From assembly GCA_018608245.1 (NCBI GenBank), contig JABAZY010000008.1, forward strand, positions 1-41,381: a DNA stretch of 41,381 nt. The letters are read 5' to 3'. Numbering within the stretch: position 1 is the first letter of the stretch; each line of letters opens with the position of its first letter. Origin of the DNA: Alphaproteobacteria bacterium (GTDB lineage: Bacteria; Pseudomonadota; Alphaproteobacteria; Micavibrionales; Micavibrionaceae). Shown piece by piece: positions 25,890 to 35,930 of this stretch. The notes below the pieces were generated by a model. The model ran no database searches, was not told where the DNA came from, and was given only the letters and a program-made list of their open reading frames with translations. Made by a program: the position numbers and the translations under genes.

Positions 25890-26498
25890 TTAAAACAACT
25901 GAACATAGTTATCTTTGATCCATAAAGCTTGGTCATCATTTAATCCAATAACTTTTATATCCGCCTTTATTTTCTTAATTTCGGCATGCGCCTGCTCAGA
26001 AAATTTTTCTTGATCCATATGGGGCATAATTAGAAAATCAACTAATCTCAAGCCAGAATAATCCGTTAACTCAGCCTTTGCTGGGTCATCTAAACTACCA
26101 ATAAAACTAATATCAGGGCCCGTCACAATAGAGCCAGCGCTTGAGCCGAAATAAATACCTCCACCCGCAAAAAATCCTTTGAGAATTTAACCAAAGCCAA
26201 TTTTTTTCATACACGCCAACAGATGGTAAGTATTACCACCCGTTACATATAAAACATCTTTTCCTTTAAGCGCATTTACTAATGCTTCTGATGTTGCATC
26301 TTTAATATCAAATTCGGTAAAGCTTTTTACGCGGGTCTTAACATTGTCCAACTCAGGCGTTAACCATCTTTCATAACCTTCCTACACATAAGCAGCAGTA
26401 GGAATACACAGAACATTCATCTCACTTAAATCATCACCAAAAACAAGCGGAAGTTTAGCGCCAAAATGTTCCATTGTTGAGGTAAGAAGAAGTTTCAA
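25890..26498 (-). pseudogene. Decayed peptidase E-like (S51) gene with two in-frame stops
   Basis: Read from a TTG at 26498 that overlaps the ferredoxin stop as TTGA, the frame gives a 202-codon S51 peptidase/GATase1-like protein: LKLLLTSTMEHFGAK, VLCIPTAAYV, LYVTGGNTYHLL, and the nucleophile region FGSSAGSIVTGPDIS, ending LWIKDNYVQLF. Two stop codons interrupt it without frameshift: TAG at 26382-26384 after AAYV, and TAA at 26187-26189 after KKIGFG. Both could come from single changes of Gln or Glu codons. Remaining motifs are well preserved, so the loss is recent, or the stops are sequencing errors or read through. It is the last gene of the fnr operon. Confidence 0.75.
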
Positions 26499-26815
26499 TC
26501 TATCTCCGTCCCACCACCAAGGGTGACTTTCAGGCCGTCTAATTCTTCGCTCATAATAATCTGGCAACTCAGTCGTGAATTATCACGCACGTCGATAGCT
26601 TCATCCAACATATCTTCTTCGTCATCACGCATCGCGTGGAGCTTATCAACCCAAGCCCCATCAACATAGACATGACACGTCGCACAGCAACACGCACCGC
26701 CACACTCCGCCTTAATAGTCAGGCCGTAATCCTTGATAATTTCCATCACGCGCCAGCCCTCAAGACCTTCCAGCGTATGCTCTTTACCATCCTGATCTGT
26801 GACATGAATTTGCAT
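26495..26815 (-). CDS. 2Fe-2S ferredoxin (adrenodoxin type)
   Basis: The 106-residue protein belongs to the vertebrate-type/alphaproteobacterial ferredoxin family (FdVI-like). The cluster ligands lie in ECGGACCCATCHVYVDGAW, giving the Cys-x5-Cys-x2-Cys spacing, with the fourth ligand in SRLSCQI. An extra adjacent Cys is present (ACCC in place of the usual SCAC), which is unusual but leaves the ligand spacing intact. It is likely the electron carrier for the reductase encoded upstream at 27646-28692, with a membrane protein gene between them. The ATG is 2 bp from the stop of the membrane-protein gene. Confidence 0.92.
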   Translation of the reverse strand: MQIHVTDQDGKEHTLEGLEGWRVMEIIKDYGLTIKAECGGACCCATCHVYVDGAWVDKLHAMRDDEEDMLDEAIDVRDNSRLSCQIIMSEELDGLKVTLGGGTEID

Positions 26816-26817
26816 GA

Positions 26818-27636
26818 TTAGTTTTTATTCTTTTTTGCCGCTTCTCTTGGGTCACTCAACCCAAAAATCTCCAATAGCGCATAGGCTATCCCAGCAGTAA
26901 TAAATAAGTTTTTGAGCGAGTCAAAAATCACCCGAATAACCGCCACTGAATTCTCAGTGATAACAGGCAACGCTTCCTGTGTTGAATCCACCCCTGCTGA
27001 TTCCAAAATAGTAGATGTGATAAGTTGCATCAGCATTTTTGCAGGCACAATACACACCAACCAAAGACCAATTAAATAAAACGTCATGGGCAATTTTTTA
27101 AACTGATGTAAGTATAGTTTAGGATTCATGTTCACCGCTAACGGCACATAAAACCAAACAAACTTAAATCCAAAAAACGCCGTCAGTAGCACTATGAAAG
27201 CAATACCCGCAGTCGCAGGATCTGCTTGCTCTGGATCAATATCCAGCGGTACAAAAATTCTAAAGAAAGTAAAGAAAGACACAATCACCATGTTAATCAA
27301 CACAAAGCTAACCATACCGCTTAAAATACCCCGCGCACGGTTATTCAAACTCACGGCATCCGCCTTATCATCACCCGTCAACTGAAACGGCCAGCGATTG
27401 CCCAAAATCACCAAACGCACCAAATGCGCCAGCATCCACCCTTCTGCAAAATAAGCAGGAAGCATAATTAACGTGATTTGAAGCAAATTGCCGTCTTCTG
27501 CAAATCTCACCACGGCCAGTACGCAAATAATCTTAAGTAGGATCGGCACCATCGCCATGCGCGCTAAATACGTACGCTCCTCCCAAATGGTGGTGTACGC
27601 TTTTCCCGCTGCAACAGTGATATCAAATTGTGCCAT
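26818..27636 (-). CDS. Polytopic membrane protein of unknown function between ferredoxin and its reductase
   Basis: The 272-residue protein has about five or six membrane helices (for example MVSFVLINMVIVSFFTFF, AGIAFIVLLTAFFGFKFVW and MTFYLIGLWLVCIVPAKML) with short polar loops, a charged N-terminal part and a lysine-rich C-terminus. No transport or enzyme motif is visible and I do not recognise the family. It lies 9 bp after the FNR stop and 2 bp before the ferredoxin ATG, so the three form a tight operon. Confidence 0.75.
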   Translation of the reverse strand: MAQFDITVAAGKAYTTIWEERTYLARMAMVPILLKIICVLAVVRFAEDGNLLQITLIMLPAYFAEGWMLAHLVRLVILGNRWPFQLTGDDKADAVSLNNRARGILSGMVSFVLINMVIVSFFTFFRIFVPLDIDPEQADPATAGIAFIVLLTAFFGFKFVWFYVPLAVNMNPKLYLHQFKKLPMTFYLIGLWLVCIVPAKMLMQLITSTILESAGVDSTQEALPVITENSVAVIRVIFDSLKNLFITAGIAYALLEIFGLSDPREAAKKNKN

Positions 27637-27645
27637 GCGCTAATT

Positions 27646-28719
<1,074 letters not shown>

Positions 28720-28747
28720 TTAAAATTTCAAGATTATAGACTAATGA

Positions 28748-28775
28748 TTGTGAATTCTTTTTTAACATTTATAAT
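28748..28775 (+). promoter_or_regulatory. Promoter of the gene at 28811
   Basis: TTGTGA (28748-28753) and a perfect TATAAT (28770-28775) with a 16-bp spacer lie about 35 bp upstream of the ATG at 28811. Confidence 0.65.
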
Positions 28776-28810
28776 AGCCAAATATAGCTTAATAATTTTA
28801 AAAGTTTGAA

Positions 28811-29221
28811 ATGGATATTACCAAAGAACAATTAAATAATGAATTTTTAAAGAAAATGGGCACTGAGGCTTCTTCTTTACTTGTTTCTGCTAATTATAAG
28901 ACTTTAGTCAATCGTTTTGGTTATGCTTTAAGCCATAACAGAGAACCAGAAGATGCATTTCATGCCGATATCACTGAAATTTTAGAAGAATTAAAAACTG
29001 AAATATCAAGTTACTCTCTAAAATCCGTAGATGTAGGATATTTTGATGTCAATAATATTAACATAACATCGATAATTGGATGTGAATTGGTAAGCACAGA
29101 ATCTAAAAAAGGAATTTTATTAGATCTAATTGTCACTGGTAAAAAAGGAATTTTTATTAATAGACAAGGTAATTACTCTATAACGATTGAAGGCATTAGT
29201 ATTGTTCATACCCCAATATAG
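28811..29221 (+). CDS. Protein of unknown function
   Basis: The 136-residue product starts MDITKEQLNNEFLKKMGTEA and has a helical first half and a beta-rich second half with SVDVGYFDVNNINITSIIGC and a GKKGIFINRQGNYSITIEG segment. No signal peptide or membrane helix is visible and the family is not recognised. The upstream region has a good sigma-70-like promoter but the ribosome site is weak. It is more AT-rich than its neighbours and diverges from fnr. The following 188 bp (29222-29409) hold no gene. Confidence 0.6.
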   Translation: MDITKEQLNNEFLKKMGTEASSLLVSANYKTLVNRFGYALSHNREPEDAFHADITEILEELKTEISSYSLKSVDVGYFDVNNINITSIIGCELVSTESKKGILLDLIVTGKKGIFINRQGNYSITIEGISIVHTPI

Positions 29222-29320
29222 GAAAATAAACCTATAAACACAAGCCTGTTTATGCTAAATTACCCTATGATTTACGATCGAGAAAAACAGCACGCCCTCT
29301 GTAACAGGTTCACCCCCAAA

Positions 29321-29399
29321 AACGAACTAATGGATAAACCATTGAAAAGCAATAAAATGCCTGTCATAAAATGCCCAAACGCAGAACGAACTAATGGAT
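29321..29399 (+). repeat. Two 15-bp direct repeats upstream of ctaA
   Basis: AACGAACTAATGGAT occurs at 29321-29335 and again at 29385-29399, 64 bp apart, the second copy ending 11 bp before the ctaA ATG. Each is preceded a short way upstream by CCCAAA, so the similarity may extend a little further. This could be a small duplication or a pair of binding sites. Confidence 0.6.
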
Positions 29400-29409
29400 T
29401 TAGCTTAGA

Positions 29410-30402
29410 ATGAGTAAACAACACCCCACAATAGTCATTAACTGGCTCTTCCTATCTGCCTTCATGGTGTTTGCGATGGCGATCATCGGCGCAATTACGC
29501 GCCTCACCGAAAGCGGTTTGTCTATGGTTGAATGGCGTCCCCTCATCGGTATGCTCCCCCCATTAAATGCGGAGGAATGGACACGCGTTTTCACCCTCTA
29601 CCAACAAAGTCCCGAATATCAAAAAATTAATGCGGGCATGTCGCTAGAGGAATTTAAGAACATCTTTTTCTGGGAATGGTTCCACCGCGTTTGGGGTCGT
29701 ATGATCGGATTGGTTTACGCCCTCCCCCTAATCTATTTCTGGATCGCCAAAAAAATTCCTGATGGCTATAAGCTAAAATTATTCATCGGATTATTACTTG
29801 GCGCATCCCAAGGATTAATGGGTTGGTACATGGTACAAAGTGGTTTAGTCGATCGCCCAAGCGTCAGCCATTTTCGCCTATCCGCACATCTGAGCCTCGC
29901 CGCCGTCATTTTCTGCTACCTATTATGGCTTGCCTTTAGTTTGAAAAATGTGGCCGCTGAGAAATCTAGATTTTGTCTGAAACGCCACGGCTGGATTGCG
30001 TTTACGGTGACCTTCATCACCGTCATCTGGGGCGCATATGTCGCAGGATTAAACGCAGGATTGGTCTATAACACATGGCCTTTAATGGGCGATAAACTAA
30101 TCCCATCCGAGCTGAACAGCCTCACCAGTATTTTATTCGACCCCGTCGCCGTTCAATTTTTTCACAGATGGATAGCCATTTTTGCAGCGTTCTTTGTCCT
30201 AACCTTCGCCATACGGGTAAAAAATTTTCCACTAGCCGGAATGGTTCTACTCCAAGTAGCTTTAGGTATTTCAACCCTAATCAGCATGGTCTGGATCCCG
30301 CTCGCCGCCCTCCACCAAGCCGGCGCATTTGTGCTTTTAGGATTACTAATCCAAACCCTAAACAAACTCCACAACACGCCCTATGTCTGTAAGAAAAGAT
30401 AA
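29410..30402 (+). CDS. ctaA: Haem A synthase (COX15/CtaA)
   Basis: The 330-residue polytopic protein converts haem O to haem A for aa3-type cytochrome oxidase. It has about eight membrane helices. Conserved haem-ligand histidines lie in EWFHRVWGRMIGL, VSHFRLSAHLSL, QFFHRWIAIFAAF and LAALHQAGAFVLL. The N-terminal GAITRLTESGLSMVEWRPL matches the alphaproteobacterial/mitochondrial COX15 branch. The presence of this gene predicts an aa3 oxidase elsewhere. The next gene starts 6 bp after its stop. Confidence 0.95.
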   Translation: MSKQHPTIVINWLFLSAFMVFAMAIIGAITRLTESGLSMVEWRPLIGMLPPLNAEEWTRVFTLYQQSPEYQKINAGMSLEEFKNIFFWEWFHRVWGRMIGLVYALPLIYFWIAKKIPDGYKLKLFIGLLLGASQGLMGWYMVQSGLVDRPSVSHFRLSAHLSLAAVIFCYLLWLAFSLKNVAAEKSRFCLKRHGWIAFTVTFITVIWGAYVAGLNAGLVYNTWPLMGDKLIPSELNSLTSILFDPVAVQFFHRWIAIFAAFFVLTFAIRVKNFPLAGMVLLQVALGISTLISMVWIPLAALHQAGAFVLLGLLIQTLNKLHNTPYVCKKR

Positions 30403-30408
30403 CAACTC

Positions 30409-31077
30409 ATGATTAGAAAATTATATTTAGTATTATTTATTTTAGGATTATTAGTTAGCCCGCAACAGGTAAAAGCTAAAGCTGTCAAAGATAAGCGCTA
30501 CATATGTAATGAATTTTACAGTGATGTAGATAAAATATTTTTTGCTTACGAAGAAAAACTGCCTTTTTCAGAGATAGTTGATTGGGATTATGTAGTTCAG
30601 ACAATAATGAACAAATATAAACCATATTTAGAAGAAGAAAATATTTCTTTTGAATACACAACAAAATCTAGAGAAGAAATCCATGCAGAACATAAACAAG
30701 CTTTATATTTCAAACAAAGCTATTCTTTTGCAGATAAATCCGCATTTTCACTTAGTCTGGGAACAGATCAAATGATTACATGGCTTACAGTGTATAGCTA
30801 TAACACTTCAGAGGGGTCTGGATTTATTATTGGTCCACTGTCAAAAGATACAATAGACCCCAAAATGAGGTTAGCTGGATCTAACCAAAGAAGCTGGGAA
30901 AATAACATATGTGGCGTTCTTGAATTTACCGCAAAGAAAAAATGTGTAAATAAGCCCTATAACAGAATTCAGTTAGAGCCAGTTACAGAGCAATGTATAG
31001 CCAAGGAAAAAGACACGGTTTTTGAAGACTATTTAGAGTTTTTACAAAAAAAAGAAAATAATGAAAATGCTAATTAA
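30409..31077 (+). CDS. Exported protein of unknown function downstream of ctaA
   Basis: The 222-residue protein starts with a signal peptide (KLYLVLFILGLLVSPQQVKA; cleavage near AKA). The mature part has four cysteines (in RYICNEFY, NICGVLEF, KKCVNKP and EQCIAKEK), suggesting two disulfides and a periplasmic location. I do not recognise the family. It begins 6 bp after ctaA, so it is probably coexpressed, and its stop overlaps the convergent acyl-CoA dehydrogenase stop in a shared TTAA. Base composition is more AT-rich than ctaA. Confidence 0.65.
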   Translation: MIRKLYLVLFILGLLVSPQQVKAKAVKDKRYICNEFYSDVDKIFFAYEEKLPFSEIVDWDYVVQTIMNKYKPYLEEENISFEYTTKSREEIHAEHKQALYFKQSYSFADKSAFSLSLGTDQMITWLTVYSYNTSEGSGFIIGPLSKDTIDPKMRLAGSNQRSWENNICGVLEFTAKKKCVNKPYNRIQLEPVTEQCIAKEKDTVFEDYLEFLQKKENNENAN

Positions 31078-32831
31078 GCTTCATACGCCAGCACACTATC
31101 AACGCCTTTGGTTACGGCATGAACATGACCGACAACCATCGGCATCATATGATCGGCATAGAAATTAGCGGTGTTAATTTTCTCTTCCAAGAATTTCACA
31201 TCGCTATGGCCTTGGTTAATTAATTGCTTCGCCACCATCATCGACCGTGCCATCATCACCCCACCAGCCATGAGTACAAAGGCACGTTGATACGGCACGG
31301 AACTAGCCGCGATATGCTCAAGCGCTTGGCTCTTCGCCTGTGTTCCAACCCAATTTGTTGCCTCAGCCACGGCATTGATAGCTTGATCGAGCGCATGACG
31401 CATCGGCAAAATATCCTTATGACCAACGGCGTCCAAATCACGCAAAACACCATCTGCCTCAGCCAAATATGCTTTCACAGCAGCGCCTTCATCACGAATA
31501 ATTTTGCGGAACATCAAATCTGCCGCTTGAATACCATTCGTTCCTTCATAGATCGGCAAGATACGGGCATCGCGGTAATATTGCGCCGCCCCTGTTTCCT
31601 CAACAAAGCCCATACCACCATGCACTTGCACACCAGTAGAGGTCACGTCCAACGACATATCTGTCCCGCCTGATTTAACAATTGGCGTAAGCAAATCAAC
31701 TTTTGCTTGAGCATCTTTATCACCAAGATTTGCAAGATCAAGCGCAAGGGCTGCTTCATAAGTCAATGCACGACAAGCCTCAATTTGTGCCTTCATCGAA
31801 AGCAACATACGTTTTACATCAGCATGCTCAGCAATCGCAACTTTCGATTTTTTGTCCTTGAGTGAAACACCTTGAACACGATCTTTGGCGTAATGAACGG
31901 CGTGTTGATAAGACCGTTCCGCAACAGCAACGCCCTGAAGCCCAACACTCAAACGAGCATTATTCATCATCGTGAACATGTATTTCAGTCCTTCATTTTC
32001 CGCACCAACCAAGTAGCCAATCGCGCCACCTTTATCGCCAAATTGCATGGTACAAGTGGGCGACGCGTTAATGCCTAATTTATGCTCTATCCCAGTACAG
32101 ATAACGTCATTACGCGTGCCATCTTCCAAAAACTTCGGGACGATAAAGAGTGAAATTCCTTTCACTCCTTCTGGTGCATCGGGCGTACGGGCCAGCACTA
32201 AATGAATAATATTATCGGTAAAATCATGTTCACCATAAGTGATATAAATCTTCTGACCAGAAATTTTATAACTACCATCATCTTGTGGTTCAGCTTTTGA
32301 TTGAATGGCAGATAAATCAGATCCTGCTTGAGGTTCTGTTAAGTTCATTGTCCCTGTCCACTCACCTGAAATTAATTTTTCAAGGTAGTAAGATTTTTGT
32401 TCATCAGACCCATGTGCCTCAATCGCTTCAATGGCACCTTGATTTAATAGCGGGCATAAACCGAAAGACATATTTGCGCCTTGCCACATTTCTTGCAGAG
32501 GAAAAGCCAGTAGCCACGGCAGACCCTGTCCGCCATGTTCAGGATCAAATGGCACAGCATTCCAGCCACCCTCTTTATATTCATTATAAGCTTCCTTGAA
32601 ACCATCGGCCGTCGTCAGTTCACCATCATTTAATTGACAACCCTGTTGATCACCAGAATGATTAATGGGTGCCAAAACATTGGACGCCAATTTAGAGGCA
32701 GGTTCTAAAATACTGCCGACCATATCCATGTCCAATTTCCCCAAATCAGGATGTTCAGGCAATTTATCTAATCCCACCACATGCTCGAGTAAAAAAGCCA
32801 TATCTTTGAGAGGAGGCGTGTAATCAGACAT
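31074..32831 (-). CDS. Acyl-CoA dehydrogenase (DmdC-like, with C-terminal extension)
   Basis: From ATG 32831 (MSDYTPPLKDMAFLLEHVVGL) the product has 585 residues, the size of the long acyl-CoA dehydrogenases that include 3-methylmercaptopropionyl-CoA dehydrogenase (DmdC). The FAD/substrate region shows GTMNLTEPQAGSDLSAIQSK, and GGMGFVEETGAAQYYRDARI and LPIYEGTNGIQAADLMFR fit the catalytic C-terminal domain with its Glu in YEGT. The true substrate cannot be told. I reject a longer in-frame start at 32918 because its N-terminal extension is unlike the family, while AAGG lies 8 bp before the chosen ATG. The stop overlaps the convergent gene in TTAA. Confidence 0.92.
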   Translation of the reverse strand: MSDYTPPLKDMAFLLEHVVGLDKLPEHPDLGKLDMDMVGSILEPASKLASNVLAPINHSGDQQGCQLNDGELTTADGFKEAYNEYKEGGWNAVPFDPEHGGQGLPWLLAFPLQEMWQGANMSFGLCPLLNQGAIEAIEAHGSDEQKSYYLEKLISGEWTGTMNLTEPQAGSDLSAIQSKAEPQDDGSYKISGQKIYITYGEHDFTDNIIHLVLARTPDAPEGVKGISLFIVPKFLEDGTRNDVICTGIEHKLGINASPTCTMQFGDKGGAIGYLVGAENEGLKYMFTMMNNARLSVGLQGVAVAERSYQHAVHYAKDRVQGVSLKDKKSKVAIAEHADVKRMLLSMKAQIEACRALTYEAALALDLANLGDKDAQAKVDLLTPIVKSGGTDMSLDVTSTGVQVHGGMGFVEETGAAQYYRDARILPIYEGTNGIQAADLMFRKIIRDEGAAVKAYLAEADGVLRDLDAVGHKDILPMRHALDQAINAVAEATNWVGTQAKSQALEHIAASSVPYQRAFVLMAGGVMMARSMMVAKQLINQGHSDVKFLEEKINTANFYADHMMPMVVGHVHAVTKGVDSVLAYEA

Positions 32832-32977
32832 TTTGAGAACCTTATCTTGAGGAATTAGAATTTTGAAAAACCAGTATAAATCATCCATAAGCCCCTGAAA
32901 ACACAAACATGTAGGCAAACTGGCACGGCATTTGAAATATATATTACTAGAACAATAGATTTAAAGTTAAGGAAATC

Positions 32978-33844
32978 ATGGTTAATCCATTAAATTCATT
33001 ACAAAACAACCACTTAGCGCAATTGACCCAAAATGCGCCAAAGGGCGTGATGCAGGCAATTCAGACCGCTAGCACCAAAACAGGGGTTAATTTTACCTAT
33101 TTGGTCGAAAAAGCAGCAGCTGAAAGCAATTTTGACGCAAGCGCAAAAGCCAAAACCAGCTCAGCCACAGGATTATTTCAATTCATCGAAAGCACGTGGA
33201 TGGACATGATTGACCGCCACGGTGCAAAACACGGCATATCCCCCGATCAAGACCGCCAAACATTGTTAAATTTACGCAAAGACCCAAAAATCGCGTCCCT
33301 TATGGCCGCTGAATTTGCAGAAGGCAACAAAGCCCATTTAGAGAAAACCGTTGGTGGTAATATTGGAAACACAGAAATGTATTTTGCGCATTTCATGGGT
33401 GCAGGTGGCGCCAGCGCATTTTTAAATCAATTAAAAGAAAACCCTTTGGCCGTTGGTGCAGATTTATTCCCTGCAGAGGCACGCGCAAACCGCAATGTAT
33501 TTTACGACAGAGACGCAGGTAAGCCAAAATCATTACAAGAAATTTATAGTTTCTTTGATAAAAAATTCGATAGTAACGGAACAAAAACTTTAGCGCATAA
33601 GCCAACAGATGATGCTGGCGCTATTCGTAAAGGCTATCAACATATTACACCATCACTGAAACAGCCAACAGAAATTATTGCAATGCAGAAATACAATGCG
33701 ATGAATTCTCTCTACCAATTAGAGAGTCAGTTGGATGCATTTTTTAGTACACCAACGCAAAGTTTTTCTGGCGCATTTCCAACATCATTATACGGCAACT
33801 TATCGAGTGAAAGTGCGTTATTGCTATCTTTATTTAACGATTAA
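32978..33844 (+). CDS. Lytic transglycosylase-like (SLT) domain protein
   Basis: The 288-residue protein has a soluble lytic transglycosylase domain at about 25-190: AGlu-type catalytic Glu49 in VEKAAAESNFDASA, the GLFQF motif (65-69) followed by ESTWMDMIDRHG, and NTEMYFAHFMGAGGASAFLNQL. No signal peptide is visible, unlike many such enzymes, so export by a flagellar or other route or a cytoplasmic start needs checking. The C-terminal half is less conserved. GGA lies close before the ATG. It ends 2 bp before the convergent sua5 stop. The gap 32832-32977 contains the divergent promoters. Confidence 0.85.
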   Translation: MVNPLNSLQNNHLAQLTQNAPKGVMQAIQTASTKTGVNFTYLVEKAAAESNFDASAKAKTSSATGLFQFIESTWMDMIDRHGAKHGISPDQDRQTLLNLRKDPKIASLMAAEFAEGNKAHLEKTVGGNIGNTEMYFAHFMGAGGASAFLNQLKENPLAVGADLFPAEARANRNVFYDRDAGKPKSLQEIYSFFDKKFDSNGTKTLAHKPTDDAGAIRKGYQHITPSLKQPTEIIAMQKYNAMNSLYQLESQLDAFFSTPTQSFSGAFPTSLYGNLSSESALLLSLFND

Positions 33845-33846
33845 AT

Positions 33847-34842
33847 TTAGCCTTGTGCGGCACGTGATAGACGGTCGTTAATTGCTATACCCAAGCCCTG
33901 ACCAGGGATAGACATCACTGCAATCCCTTTATTTTCAGGCATATCCAGATCACGGAGCATGGTAAATAAGTTACTTGCGGCTTCCGTTAGATCACTTTCT
34001 TCACTTAAATTACGACAGGCTGTATCGGTTAAATCCTTGGCACTGCCGCCACCACGAATACCCATAAATTTTGTTGAACCAAAAGCGAGTAATGCCTCCC
34101 CTTTTTCAAGATCAACTGCATTAAGACGTACTGGAATTGACGGTGCGTAATGTTTTAAAATTTGTCCTGGTGATTTCACTTGATCTTTACTGGCATCTTT
34201 ATGACCTAGATCATAATCAACCTTACCAAGATAAGGTTCTAAATCCTCAGCCGTAAAAACGCCCGGTCTTAAAATAATAGGCACATCACCACTTAAATCA
34301 AGCACGGTTGATTCCAACCCCACATCACAAGCACCAGCGGCCAAAATGAATGGCGCATTATCACCTAAGCTTTTTGCAACATGGCGCGGTGTGGTGGCAC
34401 TTGGCTCACCTGATGAATTGGCACTCGGGGCTGCAATAGGTACAGCTGATTTTTTAATTAATGCCAGTGCAACTTTATGAGCAGGAATACGGATCGCGAT
34501 TGTCGGCAAGCCTGCGCTCACCAAATCGCTAATGCCTGCAGTATCCAATTTTGGTAAAATAAGCGTCAAAGGCCCTGGCCAAAATTCATCCGCCAGTCCA
34601 AGCGCACGTGCGTCCATTTTCACAATTTTTTGCGCACTTGCGACATCAGCCACGTGGACAATCAGAGGATTAAAGGAAGGACGCTTTTTCGCCGCGAATA
34701 TCCGCGCGACAGCCTGCCCGTCAAGGGCATTTGCACCAAGCCCATAAACGGTCTCCGTCGGTAGGGCAACCAAGCCTCCATCCTGAATAATCTGGGCGGC
34801 TTCGGCGATTGTTGCTTCATTGGCTGTTTTAATAATGCTCAT
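33847..34842 (-). CDS. sua5: L-threonylcarbamoyladenylate synthase (Sua5)
   Basis: The 331-residue enzyme makes the threonylcarbamoyl-AMP used for the t6A modification of tRNAs reading ANN codons. The YrdC-like domain has GGLVALPTETVYGLGANA and FAAKKRPSFNPLIVHV. The additional C-terminal domain (about 225-331) makes it the long Sua5 form rather than short TsaC. It diverges from the EamA gene across a 113-bp gap (34843-34955) with AT-rich promoter-like sequence. Confidence 0.95.
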   Translation of the reverse strand: MSIIKTANEATIAEAAQIIQDGGLVALPTETVYGLGANALDGQAVARIFAAKKRPSFNPLIVHVADVASAQKIVKMDARALGLADEFWPGPLTLILPKLDTAGISDLVSAGLPTIAIRIPAHKVALALIKKSAVPIAAPSANSSGEPSATTPRHVAKSLGDNAPFILAAGACDVGLESTVLDLSGDVPIILRPGVFTAEDLEPYLGKVDYDLGHKDASKDQVKSPGQILKHYAPSIPVRLNAVDLEKGEALLAFGSTKFMGIRGGGSAKDLTDTACRNLSEESDLTEAASNLFTMLRDLDMPENKGIAVMSIPGQGLGIAINDRLSRAAQG

Positions 34843-34955
34843 AAAGCCTATAAAACACTTTTTTTGCGTATGGGAAAAGAATTTCTTTTAAAATAAGGAC
34901 TTAAGCTGTAACTTTGTAGCTGTTATTTCTAACAACCAACCATAAGAGATTTATT

Positions 34956-35930
34956 ATGCCCGTTATTATTTCCATGGCTCTTGCTGTTATTATTTGGAGC
35001 TTATACCCCCTCGCCGCGGCAATAGGACTAGAACAAATGGGTAGTTTAGAGATGATCATTATTGTTTATTTCTTTTCCGGATTGGGTGCAATTTTAATGG
35101 GCACCTATTATCTCTACAAAGAAAAAAAACTAACAAAAACTATTACCATTCAAAAAGAAATAGATTTAAATGGCTATGCTGTCGCTTTTATTAGCGGTCT
35201 TTCAGGTGTTTTATGCCATAGCTTTTTTATTGTGTCTTTAACGCTCGCGCACAAAGGCGGAGTTTCTGTATTATATGAATCATGGCCTGTCATTGCCGTG
35301 ATCGCCACACCTTTTTTAATGCGTAAGCGTTGGAAAGAGGTCAGCTTTAAAGAATTTTTAATCAGTGTCATTGCATTAGTTGGTGTTGCTATCATTGTAC
35401 TCTCAGATAGCGATTTAAAATCTAACCCAGATAGCATTAAGAAATTTGATATGATTGTTTTAGGCGGTTATATTCTAGCCTTTGCAGGTGGTTATATGTG
35501 CGCCATTTTAGTCGTGACCAAAGCCCGTTATTCAGAATATTTTAATTCTCTAAACGATGATATTGCCTCCACTATGGTTAGTGAGATTGTCAGTCGATCT
35601 ATAAGTATGCTTTTAATGCTCATTGCTTTTTTCGTTCTAAAAGACGATCTAGATTTTTCTAACATTCACTGGTGGTCAGCATTTTATATCGGCTTTGTTG
35701 TGTTTGTTGTAGGGGGCGCGTTATATACGTTTGGACTGCTAAAAGCCACAAGCCCAACTATTCATATCATCTATTATTTCGTACCAATTTTAGCCGTTAT
35801 ATGGCTTTACTTCGCGGGCGAAGCAACCCTCAATTGGGGTCTTGCGATGGGCGGTATTATTATCTTTATCTGTAATATTTACTTACTTCTAATGAGCCGC
35901 AAAGCCAAGATATCAGAAGCCATCATTTAA
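34956..35930 (+). CDS. EamA-family membrane transporter
   Basis: The 324-residue protein has about ten membrane helices in two homologous halves, starting VIISMALAVIIWSLYPLAAAIG, as in EamA/DMT exporters. The substrate is not predictable. AAGAG precedes the ATG. Its stop overlaps the convergent anmK stop in TTAA. Confidence 0.85.
   Translation: MPVIISMALAVIIWSLYPLAAAIGLEQMGSLEMIIIVYFFSGLGAILMGTYYLYKEKKLTKTITIQKEIDLNGYAVAFISGLSGVLCHSFFIVSLTLAHKGGVSVLYESWPVIAVIATPFLMRKRWKEVSFKEFLISVIALVGVAIIVLSDSDLKSNPDSIKKFDMIVLGGYILAFAGGYMCAILVVTKARYSEYFNSLNDDIASTMVSEIVSRSISMLLMLIAFFVLKDDLDFSNIHWWSAFYIGFVVFVVGGALYTFGLLKATSPTIHIIYYFVPILAVIWLYFAGEATLNWGLAMGGIIIFICNIYLLLMSRKAKISEAII

Noticed and set aside
32832-32918. 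Longer N-terminus for the acyl-CoA dehydrogenase from 32918
   Set aside because: The extension does not resemble the family, and the downstream ATG with AAGG fits better.
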